Assembly: GCA_902790215.1 (NCBI GenBank)
Contig: CADAQX010000006.1
Location: forward strand, 1 to 64,000
DNA: 64,000 nucleotides
DNA from: an uncultured Bacteroidota bacterium
GTDB lineage: Bacteria; Bacteroidota; Bacteroidia; Bacteroidales; P3
Direction of reading: 5' to 3'
The notes beneath the pieces were generated by a model. It made no database searches. It was not told where the DNA came from and saw nothing but the letters and a program-made list of their open reading frames with translations. The translations under genes and the position numbers were made by a program. Position 1 is the stretch's first letter. Each line of letters starts with the position of its first letter. Below are positions 51,121-60,095 of the stretch, one piece after another.

Positions 51121-52336
51121 GGTGATTTTCGTAGTCATGTTTCATTTTTATTATTGTTTCTGTAAGGTCGGGGATATATTCACATTCGTTATGAAATACA
51201 AGGTCGCCATTGGGAGCAAACAGATATATTGATGGCCAGCAACTGGCTTTCAATTTGGAACCTATTCCACGTGCTGAGTAGAGGATATCTTGAGCGGCCC
51301 ACCTTTCGGCATATTTCCTGAACTGTGGTGTCACCCCACCTTTGGGGTTTATGCAGTATAGCCTGACCCCTTCTTTTTCTATCTATCTGTATCCAAGGCT
51401 GTCAACCTCTTTTTGCAAATGCTTGAGGAAACTGACACATGGAGGGCATCCGTAAATCCAAAGGTCTATCAACACCCACCCTGTACTCTGCCGCAGATAT
51501 GTAGTGTCGCCATCGTATCCCACCAATGGATAGTTCATGAGTTCGTTGGTCATGTCTGTGTTCCCTGAGTATGTACCGATAAGTGATGGAGCGACCGTTT
51601 GTGTATAATCATATTTTGTAAAGTTAGCATAGCGCGGGGAATTAATATCGAAGATATTTGAATCGGTATTTCTCTGCTTGAACGGCATCACGTTACAGAA
51701 ACGGAACTCCTCGAAATAAGTAGTGTCTAAGCCGTGAAACACAACAATCTTGTCAACCAAGTGGCTTCTGTCGTTGCAGTACATGATAATGCTATCCGTT
51801 ATTGGAATGTCATATTGCTCCGTTTGCTCATTGTACTGATGACCGGTAAGCATATGCTGGTGAGCAACGAAGTACGATGTATCCCCCAAAAAGGTATGAT
51901 AAACGCTATCCGTTTCAGCGAACAGATTTGTATAGGAAGGATTGAGGTAGAACGGTGCATACATAATCAACTTGTGCTGGTAGTGGTCGCGAATGTAGTA
52001 ATACATGTTCATGCCGTTTTTCCGTATCTGATACTCTCTTGGCCCGAATGAAATATTGCCGTGTAGTTCGTCGACCAACCAAAGGGAGTCGTTGCTGACT
52101 CTAAGAGCAAAGGCACCATTTTGGAGCATTGTGACCTCGGAGGAGTCGGCCTCTACATAGGAAGTGTCTATGTATGTTGTGTCAACAAGTTTTTTCGAGT
52201 AAATCAAGGTAAAGCTGATTGTTTTTGCTTTCTCGTACTTCCTGGATGCAAAGTCAGTCCAGAATGAGTGGTTATTTTGCGCATAGGAACATACAAAACC
52301 TATGGCGGAGACTAATATTGCAAGTATTTTTTTCAT
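51095..52336 (-). pseudogene. Thioredoxin-like (TlpA type) exported protein with an in-frame amber stop
   Basis: The 5' part (52336 to 51383) encodes a 317-residue exported protein (MKKILAILVSAIGFVCSYAQ) ending in the redox motif WIYGCPPCVSFLKHLQKEVD. It then meets a TAG at 51385-51383. The same frame continues with IEKEGVRLYCINPKGG, then GIGSKLKASCWPSIYLFAPN and HNECEYIPDLTETI to 51095, the rest of a thioredoxin fold. One C-to-T change (CAG to TAG) would explain it. TAG is an ordinary stop in this genome (for example the endonuclease and radical SAM genes), so read-through is unlikely. Confidence 0.75.
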
Positions 52337-52511
52337 GACTTACTGGTGATGGGTTCTATTTATCCACTTTCTGGTCATCCAAACAGACAGAACCCATAAA
52401 TCTGCCGGACAATCCTTGTTTAACATTTGTTTTGCGACTGACGTTTCCTTAAAACAAAAGTTCCACCCTGGTTCGTTAATCTGACGGGAAGCGTGGTGGA
52501 AACTGACAATG

Positions 52512-52519
52512 CAAAGATA
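52512..52519 (-). promoter_or_regulatory. -7 box upstream of the thioredoxin-like pseudogene
   Basis: TATCTTTG on the minus strand, about 176 bp upstream of the ATG at 52336, implying a long leader. Confidence 0.45.
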
Positions 52520-52698
52520 CAACTTTTTTTTCATTCCAACGCTATTTTTTTAACATTTTCTTCATTACATTTATTATCACTCGATTATTTTACTATCTTT
52601 TTACAAGACAATTCTGCCGAGTCACCGCTATTTTTCCAAGTTCAATCCGTTTTTTGTCCTTTTTTGCCCACTTTTTATCCCTCGCCGAATGTTTGGAT

Positions 52699-52886
52699 TT
52701 CCTGATTTTAGTTGTCAGTTTTTTGCTTTAAAATAGGGTTGCTCCCATTCGGTCGCGACCTCACTTCCTGATGCGGTTGTCACTCGTTGTACTGAAAAGG
52801 TTGACAATCACCTGACAACGTTGACAATTTCCTGAGGGGGTTGACATCTGTGGCGGATTGTGTTACACTGTTACAGTGTTACAGTT
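52699..52886. repeat. Direct repeat, family E (right copy)
   Basis: TTCCTGATTTT at the left, then GGGGTTGACATCTG and TGTTACACTGTTACA, as in the left copy at 50541-50676, with about 50 extra bases in the middle. Confidence 0.55.
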
Positions 52887-53000
52887 AAAAATGCAACTGT
52901 AGCACTGTGGCACTGAGACGGTCAAATCCAAAGCGACCGTGAAGTGTATTAGATGCTCCTTTTTAACATTTCCGCGAGCCCCTTTTTCGTCCGTTTCTGC

Positions 53001-53044
53001 GAGCGAAGGTAGAGCGAAGGCACAGCGAAGGCAGAGCGAAGGCA
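53001..53044. repeat. Four-copy 11-bp tandem repeat
   Basis: Units like GAGCGAAGGCA recur four times in a row in a gene-free stretch. The region 52890-53316 holds no other feature that I can support. Confidence 0.6.
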
Positions 53045-53316
53045 CTCCGGCTCCGTTTTCACCCCAAAAGGGCTCTGTCTCGTGGGTCAATTTTAACATT
53101 TGACAACCTCCAAAATTATTCAAATAAAACAATGCTCGGCAATGAGAATTCATGGTAATAACTTTTAAAACATGAATTATCATTAATTGTCATGAATTTA
53201 TGGTCATTACATGGCAATTCGTGTTAAATATTCAATAATGATTATTAGTACTGCGACCCTTTTAGGGGCAATTTTTAGATATCGCCGTTTGATGGATAGC
53301 GGTTCCATGCGTCGGC

Positions 53317-54621
53317 TCACCTGACATACAGGTCGAACACTTCGTTGAGGCGGCGGGAGCAGACGGGACAGAACGGGGCATAGTCGCGCATCATGCAGTG
53401 CATCACCGGGCGGTAGATGCCTTTGGCGTGATAGCCCGCTCCTTCATAGACCCCAAGGGGGCCGTTCTGGTTGCGCGGCACCGTTTCGTCGGCAGGCGTG
53501 GGGACAGGCGTCCCCGCCGGCAGCATCGACTGCCATTTGGCCCCGAAATCAACCAGCGTAGTGATATTGGGCTCCACAGGTTCCTGCTCCATTGTGTGCA
53601 TGTCGCCATAGCTTAAATCCTCGTCAACATATTCGTCCGCCAAACCGCCGATGGAGTGTCCCAGCTCGTGGGGCAGCACCATAAAGGCCATCTCGTTGAG
53701 CGAGCTCATGGCATAGAAATTATAAATGGCACCGCCGCCGTAGGTGGAGCTGTTGGCCATGATGATGATATGGTCGCAAGGGGTATTGCCTATGGCATCG
53801 TGCAGCCGGAAAAGCCTCATCGTCATCAGGTAGCGGTCGGCGCCGAAGGTGTTGTACGACGCACCCACCAGGCTGTTCACCTCAATCCCCTTGCCCGGGT
53901 CGGTGATGCCCGATTCCTGTCCCGAAAGGGGCACTCCCCACACATTGAAATCGTCCCGGCGGCTGCGGAAAGGCTCCTGTCCCAACAGGTAGTCGCAGAA
54001 CGAGCGGAAATCGCGCCTCATCTTCAGGCTGTCGGCCGGACCATAGCCTTCAGGCACTATGACCACATCAATCTTTTTGTGCGGGTTGCCCTTGTACTGA
54101 AGTCTCTCCGGCTCCGTCGCTATGCGTAACGACGACTTGCGGCGAAGCTGCACCATTGCCGAATCGGGGTCGAAACGATAGCTGAACTGCGAATGCATTC
54201 TTTGGTCGCCGCCTCGTTTCTGGAAACAGATTTCCACCGTGCGCCTGGGCCAGGGAACACGCACCACTTCCTCGAAAGCAGCAACGCTGTCGGCCCCCTG
54301 CGGGGTGTCGCGATATTCACGGAACAAGGTGTTGTAGCCCCTGCTGTAAAGCTCCCGGCCACTCTTTGCATCTCTCACCACAATTCGGTAGTCTCCGTTA
54401 TCGAAAGGGTCTAAAAGTTGCGTCAGCGAGCCCGCCCAAAGGGATAACCTCTCATGCGAAAGCGACCCTATCGTGTCGTGCTGGCGATTGCCCACCCGGA
54501 GGTAGTCAATCCTCAGCGTGGCATCGGTGAAATATTGCTTAAAGCGCACATTCTGAGCCTGCAATTCAAAGCAGCAACCCAGTGTGGAAATCAGTAGAAC
54601 GATTGCAATTTTCTTCTTCAT
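53317..54621 (-). CDS. M64 family metallopeptidase, secreted
   Basis: The 434-residue protein has a signal peptide (MKKKIAIVLLISTLGCCFEL) and an N-terminal M64_N-like domain (about 25-130, ATLRIDYLRVGNRQHDTIGS). The catalytic part (about 165-430) shows IDVVIVPEGYGPADSLKMRR, the zinc motif HELGHSIGGLADEY near residue 310, and a Cys-rich end (MHCMMRDYAPFCPVCSRRLN). M64 peptidases include the IgA-cleaving enzyme of Clostridium ramosum; the substrate here is not known. It is the outermost gene of this block and stands divergent from the TsaC/YciO-type gene. Confidence 0.9.
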   Translation of the reverse strand: MKKKIAIVLLISTLGCCFELQAQNVRFKQYFTDATLRIDYLRVGNRQHDTIGSLSHERLSLWAGSLTQLLDPFDNGDYRIVVRDAKSGRELYSRGYNTLFREYRDTPQGADSVAAFEEVVRVPWPRRTVEICFQKRGGDQRMHSQFSYRFDPDSAMVQLRRKSSLRIATEPERLQYKGNPHKKIDVVIVPEGYGPADSLKMRRDFRSFCDYLLGQEPFRSRRDDFNVWGVPLSGQESGITDPGKGIEVNSLVGASYNTFGADRYLMTMRLFRLHDAIGNTPCDHIIIMANSSTYGGGAIYNFYAMSSLNEMAFMVLPHELGHSIGGLADEYVDEDLSYGDMHTMEQEPVEPNITTLVDFGAKWQSMLPAGTPVPTPADETVPRNQNGPLGVYEGAGYHAKGIYRPVMHCMMRDYAPFCPVCSRRLNEVFDLYVR

Positions 54622-54689
54622 AGGGATACTAAAACGGAAAAAACAACCATTTAGTATTGCGAAAAGCCTTGTATTCCTAAAAAAGTTCG

Positions 54690-54697
54690 TATCTTTG
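54690..54697 (+). promoter_or_regulatory. -7 box of the TsaC/YciO-type gene
   Basis: TATCTTTG only 9 bp before the ATG at 54707, so the transcript may be nearly leaderless. Confidence 0.5.
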
Positions 54698-54706
54698 CAA
54701 ATTCAA

Positions 54707-55348
54707 ATGATTACTAAGATATATACCGACAACCCCAATCCACGCGAAGTCAGGCGTGTGGCCGACCTGCTACAGCAGGGCGGCATTGTTGTGCTGCCTA
54801 CCGACACGCTCTATGCCTTTGCGTGCAGCATGGAGTTTAAGCGCTCCGTCGAAACCATTGCCCAGTTAAAAGGCTTTTCGCTGAAGAAAGCCAAGTATTC
54901 GATGCTCTGCGGCTCGCTGAGCATGGTCTCCGAGTATGTGCGGCCCATGGACAAGGACACCTACGCCCTGCTGCGCAGCTGTCTGCCCGGCCCCTACACC
55001 TTCATCATGGACGCCAACAACAATGTGCCGCGCAACTATCTCAACCCCAACAAGACCATCGGTGTGCGCGTACCGGCCAACCCCATCCTGCAGGCGGTGA
55101 TAGAGGCCGTGGGCTGCCCGCTGATAGGCACTTCGGTGCGCCGTGTGGATGAGGCTGTGGAGAAGGAGTACCTCACCGACCCCGAACTCATCCACGAGAC
55201 TTTCGGCCATCGCGTCGATCTGGTGGTGGACGGCGGCATAGGCGAGGATGAGCCCTCAACGGTGGTGGACTGCGCCGGGGGCGACATCGAAGTGGTTCGC
55301 CGAGGCCGCAGCACCGAGGCGGGCGAGGCAATGCTTATGAACCTGTAA
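54707..55348 (+). CDS. TsaC/Sua5/YciO-family L-threonylcarbamoyladenylate synthase-like protein
   Basis: The 213-residue protein has the YrdC fold: GGIVVLPTDTLYAFACSMEF, LKGFSLKKAKYSMLCGSLSM, LLRSCLPGPYTFIMDANNNV and TIGVRVPANPILQAVIEAVG. It ends near DEPSTVVDCAGGDIEVVRRG and lacks the Sua5 C-terminal domain. It resembles the YciO branch common in Bacteroidota, so it may make threonylcarbamoyl-AMP for the t6A modification of tRNA or be a relative of unknown role. The start at 54707 follows a -7 box; in-frame codons further upstream belong to the promoter. Confidence 0.82.
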   Translation: MITKIYTDNPNPREVRRVADLLQQGGIVVLPTDTLYAFACSMEFKRSVETIAQLKGFSLKKAKYSMLCGSLSMVSEYVRPMDKDTYALLRSCLPGPYTFIMDANNNVPRNYLNPNKTIGVRVPANPILQAVIEAVGCPLIGTSVRRVDEAVEKEYLTDPELIHETFGHRVDLVVDGGIGEDEPSTVVDCAGGDIEVVRRGRSTEAGEAMLMNL

Positions 55349-55371
55349 AGACCTTTCACTTCCCCAAAGAC

Positions 55372-55860
55372 ATGAAAATAACCATCGGAAACAACCAAGA
55401 CCTCTACTCCGGTCCCTTTGGCTTCCTTGCCCAGCTGGTGGTGATGGCTCTTGCCACCGTGCTGGCCGCATATCTGCTGCCGGGTGTACGCATCGACTCC
55501 GTGGGCGCAGCCATCCTCACCGCAGCCGTCATATCGCTGCTCAACAACTTCATCCGACCCATTCTTATCGTCCTCACCCTCCCCTTCACCATCTTCAGCA
55601 TGGGGCTGTTCCTGCTCATCATCAATGCTTTCATCATCATGCTCACCGCCGGGCTTGTGTCCTCTTTCCATATCAACGGTTTCTGGGACGCCCTGCTCTT
55701 CAGCCTGCTGCTCACCCTTTTCAACTACCTGCTTGAAATACCCAACCGCATCACTCGCCGCCCCAAGTACCAGCCTTCCGACACACCCTCGCACGACCTG
55801 CATACCGACACCGACGAGGACGGTTTCACCCCCTATGAGGAAATCCACGACGACAACTAA
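55372..55860 (+). CDS. Small membrane protein, holin-4-superfamily type
   Basis: The 162-residue protein has four hydrophobic segments in residues 15-120 (LAQLVVMALATVLAAYLLPG, ILTAAVISLLNNFIRPILIV, FSMGLFLLIINAFIIMLTAG, ALLFSLLLTLFNYLLEIP) and an acidic tail (HTDTDEDGFTPYEEIHDDN). This matches the YvlD/phage_holin_4_2 superfamily, whose bacterial members are ordinary inner-membrane proteins. No phage gene is nearby. It lies 23 bp after the TsaC/YciO-type gene. Confidence 0.82.
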   Translation: MKITIGNNQDLYSGPFGFLAQLVVMALATVLAAYLLPGVRIDSVGAAILTAAVISLLNNFIRPILIVLTLPFTIFSMGLFLLIINAFIIMLTAGLVSSFHINGFWDALLFSLLLTLFNYLLEIPNRITRRPKYQPSDTPSHDLHTDTDEDGFTPYEEIHDDN

Positions 55861-55884
55861 TTTTATCATTCAACCCTTATAACC

Positions 55885-56766
55885 ATGCAAACCTTCACAA
55901 CCACTGCGGCCCTCACCGCCGCAATCAACGAAGCCAAGCAAGCCAACCGCACCATAGGCCTGGTGCCCACCATGGGCGCCCTGCACGAAGGCCACCTCTC
56001 GCTTATCCGCCGCGCCCGGCAGGAGAACGACCTGGTAGTGGTCAGCATCTTCGTCAACCCCATCCAGTTCAACAACAAGGAGGACCTTGCCAAATACCCG
56101 CGCACCCTCGAAGCCGACTGCGCCGCAGCCGCTTCGGCCGGTGCCGACATCGCCTTCGCACCCTCGGTAGAGGAGATGTATCCCGAACCCGTCACCACCG
56201 TCTATCACTTCGGCCCCATCGAAGAGGTGATGGAGGGTCCCCGCCGTCCCGGCCATTTCTCAGGGGTAGCTGTTGTGGTGCGCCGTCTCTTCGACCTGAC
56301 GCAGCCCACACGCGCTTACTTCGGCGAGAAAGATTTTCAGCAAATTGCCATCATCCGCAACCTGCTGGAGCAGATTAAGTACCCCATCGAGCTGGTGCCC
56401 TGCCCCATTGTCCGCGCCGACGACGGGCTGGCGCTCAGCAGCCGCAATATGCGCCTCAGCCCCGAGGCACGCGCTGTCGCCCCCAACATCTACGCCACCC
56501 TGGTGCAGGCTGTCGAGATGTCGGAATACGAGGATGTCGAGAGCGTCCGCGACTGGGTACTGGACACCCTCAGCACGTTCCACGAGGTGAACAGTCTGCC
56601 CAACGGGCTCCGCTTCGAACCCGAATACTTCGAGATAGTGAACGACACCACTCTCCAGCCCATCAACGACTGGAACGACGCCCCCGGTGTGGTGGGCTGC
56701 ATAGCCGTCTGGCTCGACGGTGTCCGTCTTATCGATGTCATCCGCTTCCTCCCCGAAGAGGAATAG
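55885..56766 (+). CDS. panC: Pantoate-beta-alanine ligase (pantothenate synthetase)
   Basis: The 293-residue enzyme joins pantoate to beta-alanine with ATP in pantothenate and CoA synthesis. Signatures: VPTMGALHEGHLSLIRRARQ (HIGH-type motif), VSIFVNPIQFNNKEDLAKYP, ADIAFAPSVEEMYP, YFGEKDFQQIAIIRNL, and DGLALSSRNMRLSPEARAVA (KMSKS-type loop). It lies 24 bp after the membrane-protein gene in the same orientation. Confidence 0.95.
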   Translation: MQTFTTTAALTAAINEAKQANRTIGLVPTMGALHEGHLSLIRRARQENDLVVVSIFVNPIQFNNKEDLAKYPRTLEADCAAAASAGADIAFAPSVEEMYPEPVTTVYHFGPIEEVMEGPRRPGHFSGVAVVVRRLFDLTQPTRAYFGEKDFQQIAIIRNLLEQIKYPIELVPCPIVRADDGLALSSRNMRLSPEARAVAPNIYATLVQAVEMSEYEDVESVRDWVLDTLSTFHEVNSLPNGLRFEPEYFEIVNDTTLQPINDWNDAPGVVGCIAVWLDGVRLIDVIRFLPEEE

Positions 56767-56819
56767 TAATATCCCAGCCGGGCGGCGTTCCGCCGCCCGG
56801 CTCAAACCCATAAACCACT

Positions 56820-57980
56820 ATGAAAAGAATCCTGCTCTCCCTCTTAGCATTTGTTTTCCTGTGCAGCTGCCAGAAACCCCAGCCGGACAACCCCGTTGAG
56901 CCGCCACAGGTCGATACCATCAAGTACTACGAGCAGTGCCTCTTCCGTCCTGGCGACTACGGCAGCACCAACTGGCGCATTCCCGCCATCTGCTGCCTGC
57001 CCGACGGAACGCTCCTCATCACCTGCGACCGCCGCAAATACAACGAGACCGACCTGCCCGAAGACATCGACATCGTCTCGCGCCGCAGCACCGACAACGG
57101 CCGCACGTGGAGCGAGCCCGTCACCATCGCCCAAGGCACCGGCCGCAAGCACGGCTTCGGCGATGCCGCCCTCGTGGTGTGCGACAACGGCGACGTTGTA
57201 TGCGTCTTTGTGGGAGGCAACGGACTCTTTGCCTCGTCCGAGAGCGACCCCATCCGCAGCTATGTATGCCGCAGCACCGACGGAGGCCAGTCTTGGTCCA
57301 CCCCCGAGGACATCACCGCACAGCTCTGGGGCAGCCAAGCCACCAACGCCGCCTGCCGCAACTACCGCGCCTCATTCTTCGGGTCAGGCAACGGACTGCG
57401 CCTTAAACGCGGAGAGCATGCCGGACGCATCATGTTTGCCGCCGCCATGTGCCGCAAAGCCAACAACACGCTGGATAACTTCGTAGTCTATAGCGACGAC
57501 AACGGCCACACCTGGCAGGTGTCCGACCGCGCCTACAGCGGCGGCGACGAAGCCAAACTCATGGAACTCACCGACGGGCGCGTACTCATCAGCGTGCGAC
57601 AGAGCGGAGCCCGTGGCTACAACCACTCCTCCGACGGCGGCAAGACCTGGGGCACCCAAGGCCGTTGGGAATGCATGAAGACCAATGCCTGCAACGGCGA
57701 CATGCTGCGCATTGCAGCCACCGACCGCGGCGACAGCCGCAACATACTCCTGCACAGCGTACCCAACTCGATGGAGCGCCGCGATGTAAGCATCTTCGTC
57801 AGCTATGACGAAGGCGCCACCTGGCAAGACCCCGTGCTGCTCTTCAACGGTCCTTCGGTCTATTCCTCCCTCACCCTGCTCAAAAACGGCAGCGTAGGCG
57901 TCTTCCTCGAGGAAAACCCCAACGGCGCCTGCGAACTCTGGTACCAGAACTGGCCCCTCGACAGCCTCCTCCGGCAATAA
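56820..57980 (+). CDS. Sialidase (BNR/Asp-box exo-alpha-sialidase), lipoprotein
   Basis: The 386-residue product starts MKRILLSLLAFVFLCSC (lipobox, Cys 17). Then come the FRIP-type motif NWRIPAICCLPDG (with the Arg of the triad) and Asp-boxes STDNGRTWS, STDGGQSWS, YSDDNGHTWQ, SSDGGKTWG and YDEGATWQD. This is the GH33-like beta-propeller layout. It should release sialic acid or related sugars at the cell surface; sialic acid use genes are not in the window. It follows panC by 53 bp and ends with a strong terminator. Confidence 0.88.
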   Translation: MKRILLSLLAFVFLCSCQKPQPDNPVEPPQVDTIKYYEQCLFRPGDYGSTNWRIPAICCLPDGTLLITCDRRKYNETDLPEDIDIVSRRSTDNGRTWSEPVTIAQGTGRKHGFGDAALVVCDNGDVVCVFVGGNGLFASSESDPIRSYVCRSTDGGQSWSTPEDITAQLWGSQATNAACRNYRASFFGSGNGLRLKRGEHAGRIMFAAAMCRKANNTLDNFVVYSDDNGHTWQVSDRAYSGGDEAKLMELTDGRVLISVRQSGARGYNHSSDGGKTWGTQGRWECMKTNACNGDMLRIAATDRGDSRNILLHSVPNSMERRDVSIFVSYDEGATWQDPVLLFNGPSVYSSLTLLKNGSVGVFLEENPNGACELWYQNWPLDSLLRQ

Positions 57981-57997
57981 CCATTCAAACAGCGCAA

Positions 57998-58035
57998 AAC
58001 ACAGCAACACCCACAAGGTCTTGCTGTGTTTTTTT
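57998..58035 (+). terminator. Intrinsic terminator after the sialidase gene
   Basis: AACACAGCAA (57998-58007) pairs with TTGCTGTGTT (58021-58030), followed by a T run. Confidence 0.82.
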
Positions 58036-58129
58036 ACAAAATAAAGTCTCTTTCAACAAAAAAAGGCAATTTGCGTTATTTACGAAGATCCCCACACACT
58101 TGCTTTCCGGAGGGGTACGCGATTTCAGA

Positions 58130-59254
58130 TTAGGGTAGTATAAACTCCTCCACATTCTCAGGAGTCACCACCTTAAAACTGGTATCTGGGTAATTATCTG
58201 CAAACCCCTTGGGGACAAGTGCGGGTTTTCGTGGATTATACTTAAACTCGAAGGCACTCAAAACCCCATCGCACTCCTCCAGATAGTCTATTTCTTTCTG
58301 CTCACGGGTTCGCCAAAAATAGCGGTTGCACCAACGGTGAGTATATTCATTGTACTTCAGCCGCTCCGAAACAATAAAATTCTCCCACAAGGCACCCACA
58401 TCCATCCTCATCTCAACCTGAGAAAAGTTTGCAATGAGCGAATTGCGTATTCCATTATCATAAAAATAGATTTTCTTGCTGTTCTTTAGCTCATTGCGCA
58501 TATTGCGGCTGAATGATGGCAGTCGAAAAATAATGTATGACTTCTCAAGCACATCAATGTACGACTCCACAGTCTTGACATCAATCCCCACCGTGTTTGC
58601 CAATTCGGAGTACGACACCTGTGACCCCACCTGATAAGACAATGCCTGCATGAGCGCCACCAACTTATCCGACTTCTTAACCTGTCCCAACGTCAACACA
58701 TCTTTATACAGATAACTATCCGTCAACTCCTTCAATACCCTCTGCTCATTGCCGACCGTTGTCACCACCTCTGGATAGTACCCATAAACCAGCCTATGGG
58801 GAAGAAGTCTCCGTTCGGTCAGCAATCCATGATGGGCAACCATCTCGCCAAAACTAAGCGGATAGAGTTTATACTCCCATTTGCGGCCTGTCAATGGTTC
58901 ATTCAAGCGGTTGGCAAGCTCGAAAGAAGAACTACCTGTTGCAACAAGCTGGACATCCGGCATCTGGTCAGTGATGACCTTCATCCGCAGCCCAATATCT
59001 TTCACCCGTTGGGCCTCGTCAATCACCAAAACACGTTTCTCCCCCAAAAGGCTATACATCCGTGCCGCAGTCATGCCCTCCATCATCGCCTGAGTGTCCA
59101 CATCGTCACCCCAAAGCCACAAAACATTATCCGAATTCTCAAATATCTGTCGCAAGAGCGTCGTTTTCCCTGTCTGCCGACTCCCCATCAGCACGACGGC
59201 TTTACCTTTAAACAATTGGCTTTCAATATCATTATGTAGTATTCTCTGTATCAT
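58130..59254 (-). CDS. ATP-binding protein, AAA_14 plus DUF4143
   Basis: The 374-residue protein has Walker A GSRQTGKTTLLRQIFE (about 24-39) and Walker B RVLVIDEAQRVKDIG. The AAA_14 arginine region follows (TGSSSFELANRLNEPLTGRK), then the DUF4143 half with YKLYPLSFGEMVAHHGLLTE, SYLYKDVLTLGQVKKSDKL, SYSELANTVGIDVKTVESYI and the nuclease-like end IDYLEECDGVLSAFEFKYNP. The last phrase (ID-x-E...EFK) has the look of a PD-(D/E)XK remnant typical of DUF4143. The family is widespread and may act in DNA or stress transactions; its role is not settled. Its upstream region has an operator-like dyad. Confidence 0.87.
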   Translation of the reverse strand: MIQRILHNDIESQLFKGKAVVLMGSRQTGKTTLLRQIFENSDNVLWLWGDDVDTQAMMEGMTAARMYSLLGEKRVLVIDEAQRVKDIGLRMKVITDQMPDVQLVATGSSSFELANRLNEPLTGRKWEYKLYPLSFGEMVAHHGLLTERRLLPHRLVYGYYPEVVTTVGNEQRVLKELTDSYLYKDVLTLGQVKKSDKLVALMQALSYQVGSQVSYSELANTVGIDVKTVESYIDVLEKSYIIFRLPSFSRNMRNELKNSKKIYFYDNGIRNSLIANFSQVEMRMDVGALWENFIVSERLKYNEYTHRWCNRYFWRTREQKEIDYLEECDGVLSAFEFKYNPRKPALVPKGFADNYPDTSFKVVTPENVEEFILP

Positions 59255-59274
59255 TATAGCAGTATTTTACAATG

Positions 59275-59282
59275 CAAAGATA
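59275..59282 (-). promoter_or_regulatory. -7 box of the AAA/DUF4143 gene
   Basis: TATCTTTG on the minus strand about 20 bp upstream of the ATG at 59254. Confidence 0.55.
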
Positions 59283-59301
59283 CAACTTTTATGGAATTAA
59301 A

Positions 59302-59359
59302 TCCACAAAAGTTTAAACATTTGTGGATTTGATTCCACAAATGTGGCAACTTTTGTGGA
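59302..59359. promoter_or_regulatory. Operator-like cluster of four TTTGTGGA boxes
   Basis: The boxes lie at 59302-59309 (minus), 59320-59327 (plus), 59334-59341 (minus) and 59352-59359 (plus), start-to-start 18, 14 and 18 bp. The two central ones form a perfect 11-bp dyad (ACATTTGTGGA and its complement, 6-bp spacer). It is directly upstream of the AAA/DUF4143 promoter and may bind a regulator, possibly the protein itself. Confidence 0.5.
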
Positions 59360-59417
59360 TTTCAATGTTAAATGCACAGGCTCCACCGGACCCACACAAC
59401 CCTGTGGGAGGTAAAAT

Positions 59418-59585
59418 TGCAAACCCACCCTAACATACAACATCCCTACAACAGGTAAGTCCGAAGGACTGTCAGATTACAGACGGGGGTGCAACCCCCG
59501 TTTATCATTGCGACAAAACAAAGCCCCGAAAGGGCGACAGACCGCCAACAACGCATAGCGTGTCACCCCTTCGTGGTTCCGTTAA
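59418..59585. repeat. Direct repeat, family D (left copy)
   Basis: Contains ATACAACAT, AAGTCCGAAGGACTGTCAG, a hairpin with ACGGGGGT...ACCCCCGT and the end CATAGCGTGTCACCCCTTCG. A second copy, same orientation, lies at 60096-60265. Both are non-coding. Confidence 0.65.
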
Positions 59586-59586
59586 A

Positions 59587-59605
59587 CCCAAATCGGTCAT
59601 TAGGG
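59587..59605. repeat. Solo terminal repeat of the MITE-like element seen at 350-546
   Basis: CCCAAATCGGTCATTAGGG matches the terminal inverted repeat at 350 and 527 with the right-end sequence variant. The interior and second end are missing, so it is a remnant. Confidence 0.5.
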
Positions 59606-59667
59606 TTTCCCACTTGACATGACGTGGCCGAGGAAGTCCATCCCTTCGTCACAGAGGGACACTCGCT

Positions 59668-59740
59668 GATTGCTTGATTGTTTGAGTAATTTGACCGCGT
59701 CAGCCACTCAAGCATTAACACATTCAAGCATTCATGCAAT
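59668..59740. repeat. Dispersed hairpin repeat, family A (copy 3)
   Basis: TGATTGCTTGATTGTTTGAG on the left and CTCAAGCATTAACACATTC on the right form an imperfect stem, as at 3609 and 14359. Confidence 0.6.
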
Positions 59741-60064
59741 CTCTCTCAAGCGTCGTCATTTATTCGATCGTTATTCGATCGTTTTCCACTCGTTTTCCCT
59801 TTCACAAAGGGAAATATGAGGGAAACATATCGGAAAACGATATGATAAAGAACGACGCAACATCAAACCCAGAAAGTTGAGTGTTGAAAGTTGAGAGTTG
59901 AATGTAGAGAGTTGAGAATCATCTGGGTGCGGCAGCAACTCTCAATTTTCAATTTTTATGTTGGGGACAAATATGCGACATTATCAGAACGCTGAGGAAA
60001 GTTGGCGTAACCCTTCACAGAATAAAAAGTAAATTACGCGCGAAGCGGCAAACGTCTCACCGTG
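59740..60064. repeat. Long dispersed repeat, family C (copy 2)
   Basis: Aligns, inverted, with 26078-26432 from end to end (CTCAAGCGTCGTCATTTATT at one side and GCGCGAAGCGGCAAACGTCT at the other). It includes a family B hairpin at about 59872-59962. It carries no plausible gene. Confidence 0.75.
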
Positions 60065-60095
60065 TTCGCCAGCTGTATTGGACTGATAAGGTTGC

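Noticed and set aside
51095-52336. Genetic code change (TAG read as an amino acid)
   Set aside because: Several supported genes here end in TAG, so the amber codon is a normal stop and the gene is a pseudogene.
52340-52534. 64-residue minus-strand frame ahead of the thioredoxin-like pseudogene
   Set aside because: It contains the -7 box of that gene and has no recognisable features; it is leader DNA.
52863-53183. 106-residue minus-strand gene
   Set aside because: It runs through a tandem repeat and family E sequence, has no signal or domain, and no promoter fits.
55372-55860. Prophage remnant because of a holin-like protein
   Set aside because: The holin-4 superfamily includes ordinary bacterial membrane proteins, and neighbours are panC and a TsaC/YciO-type gene.
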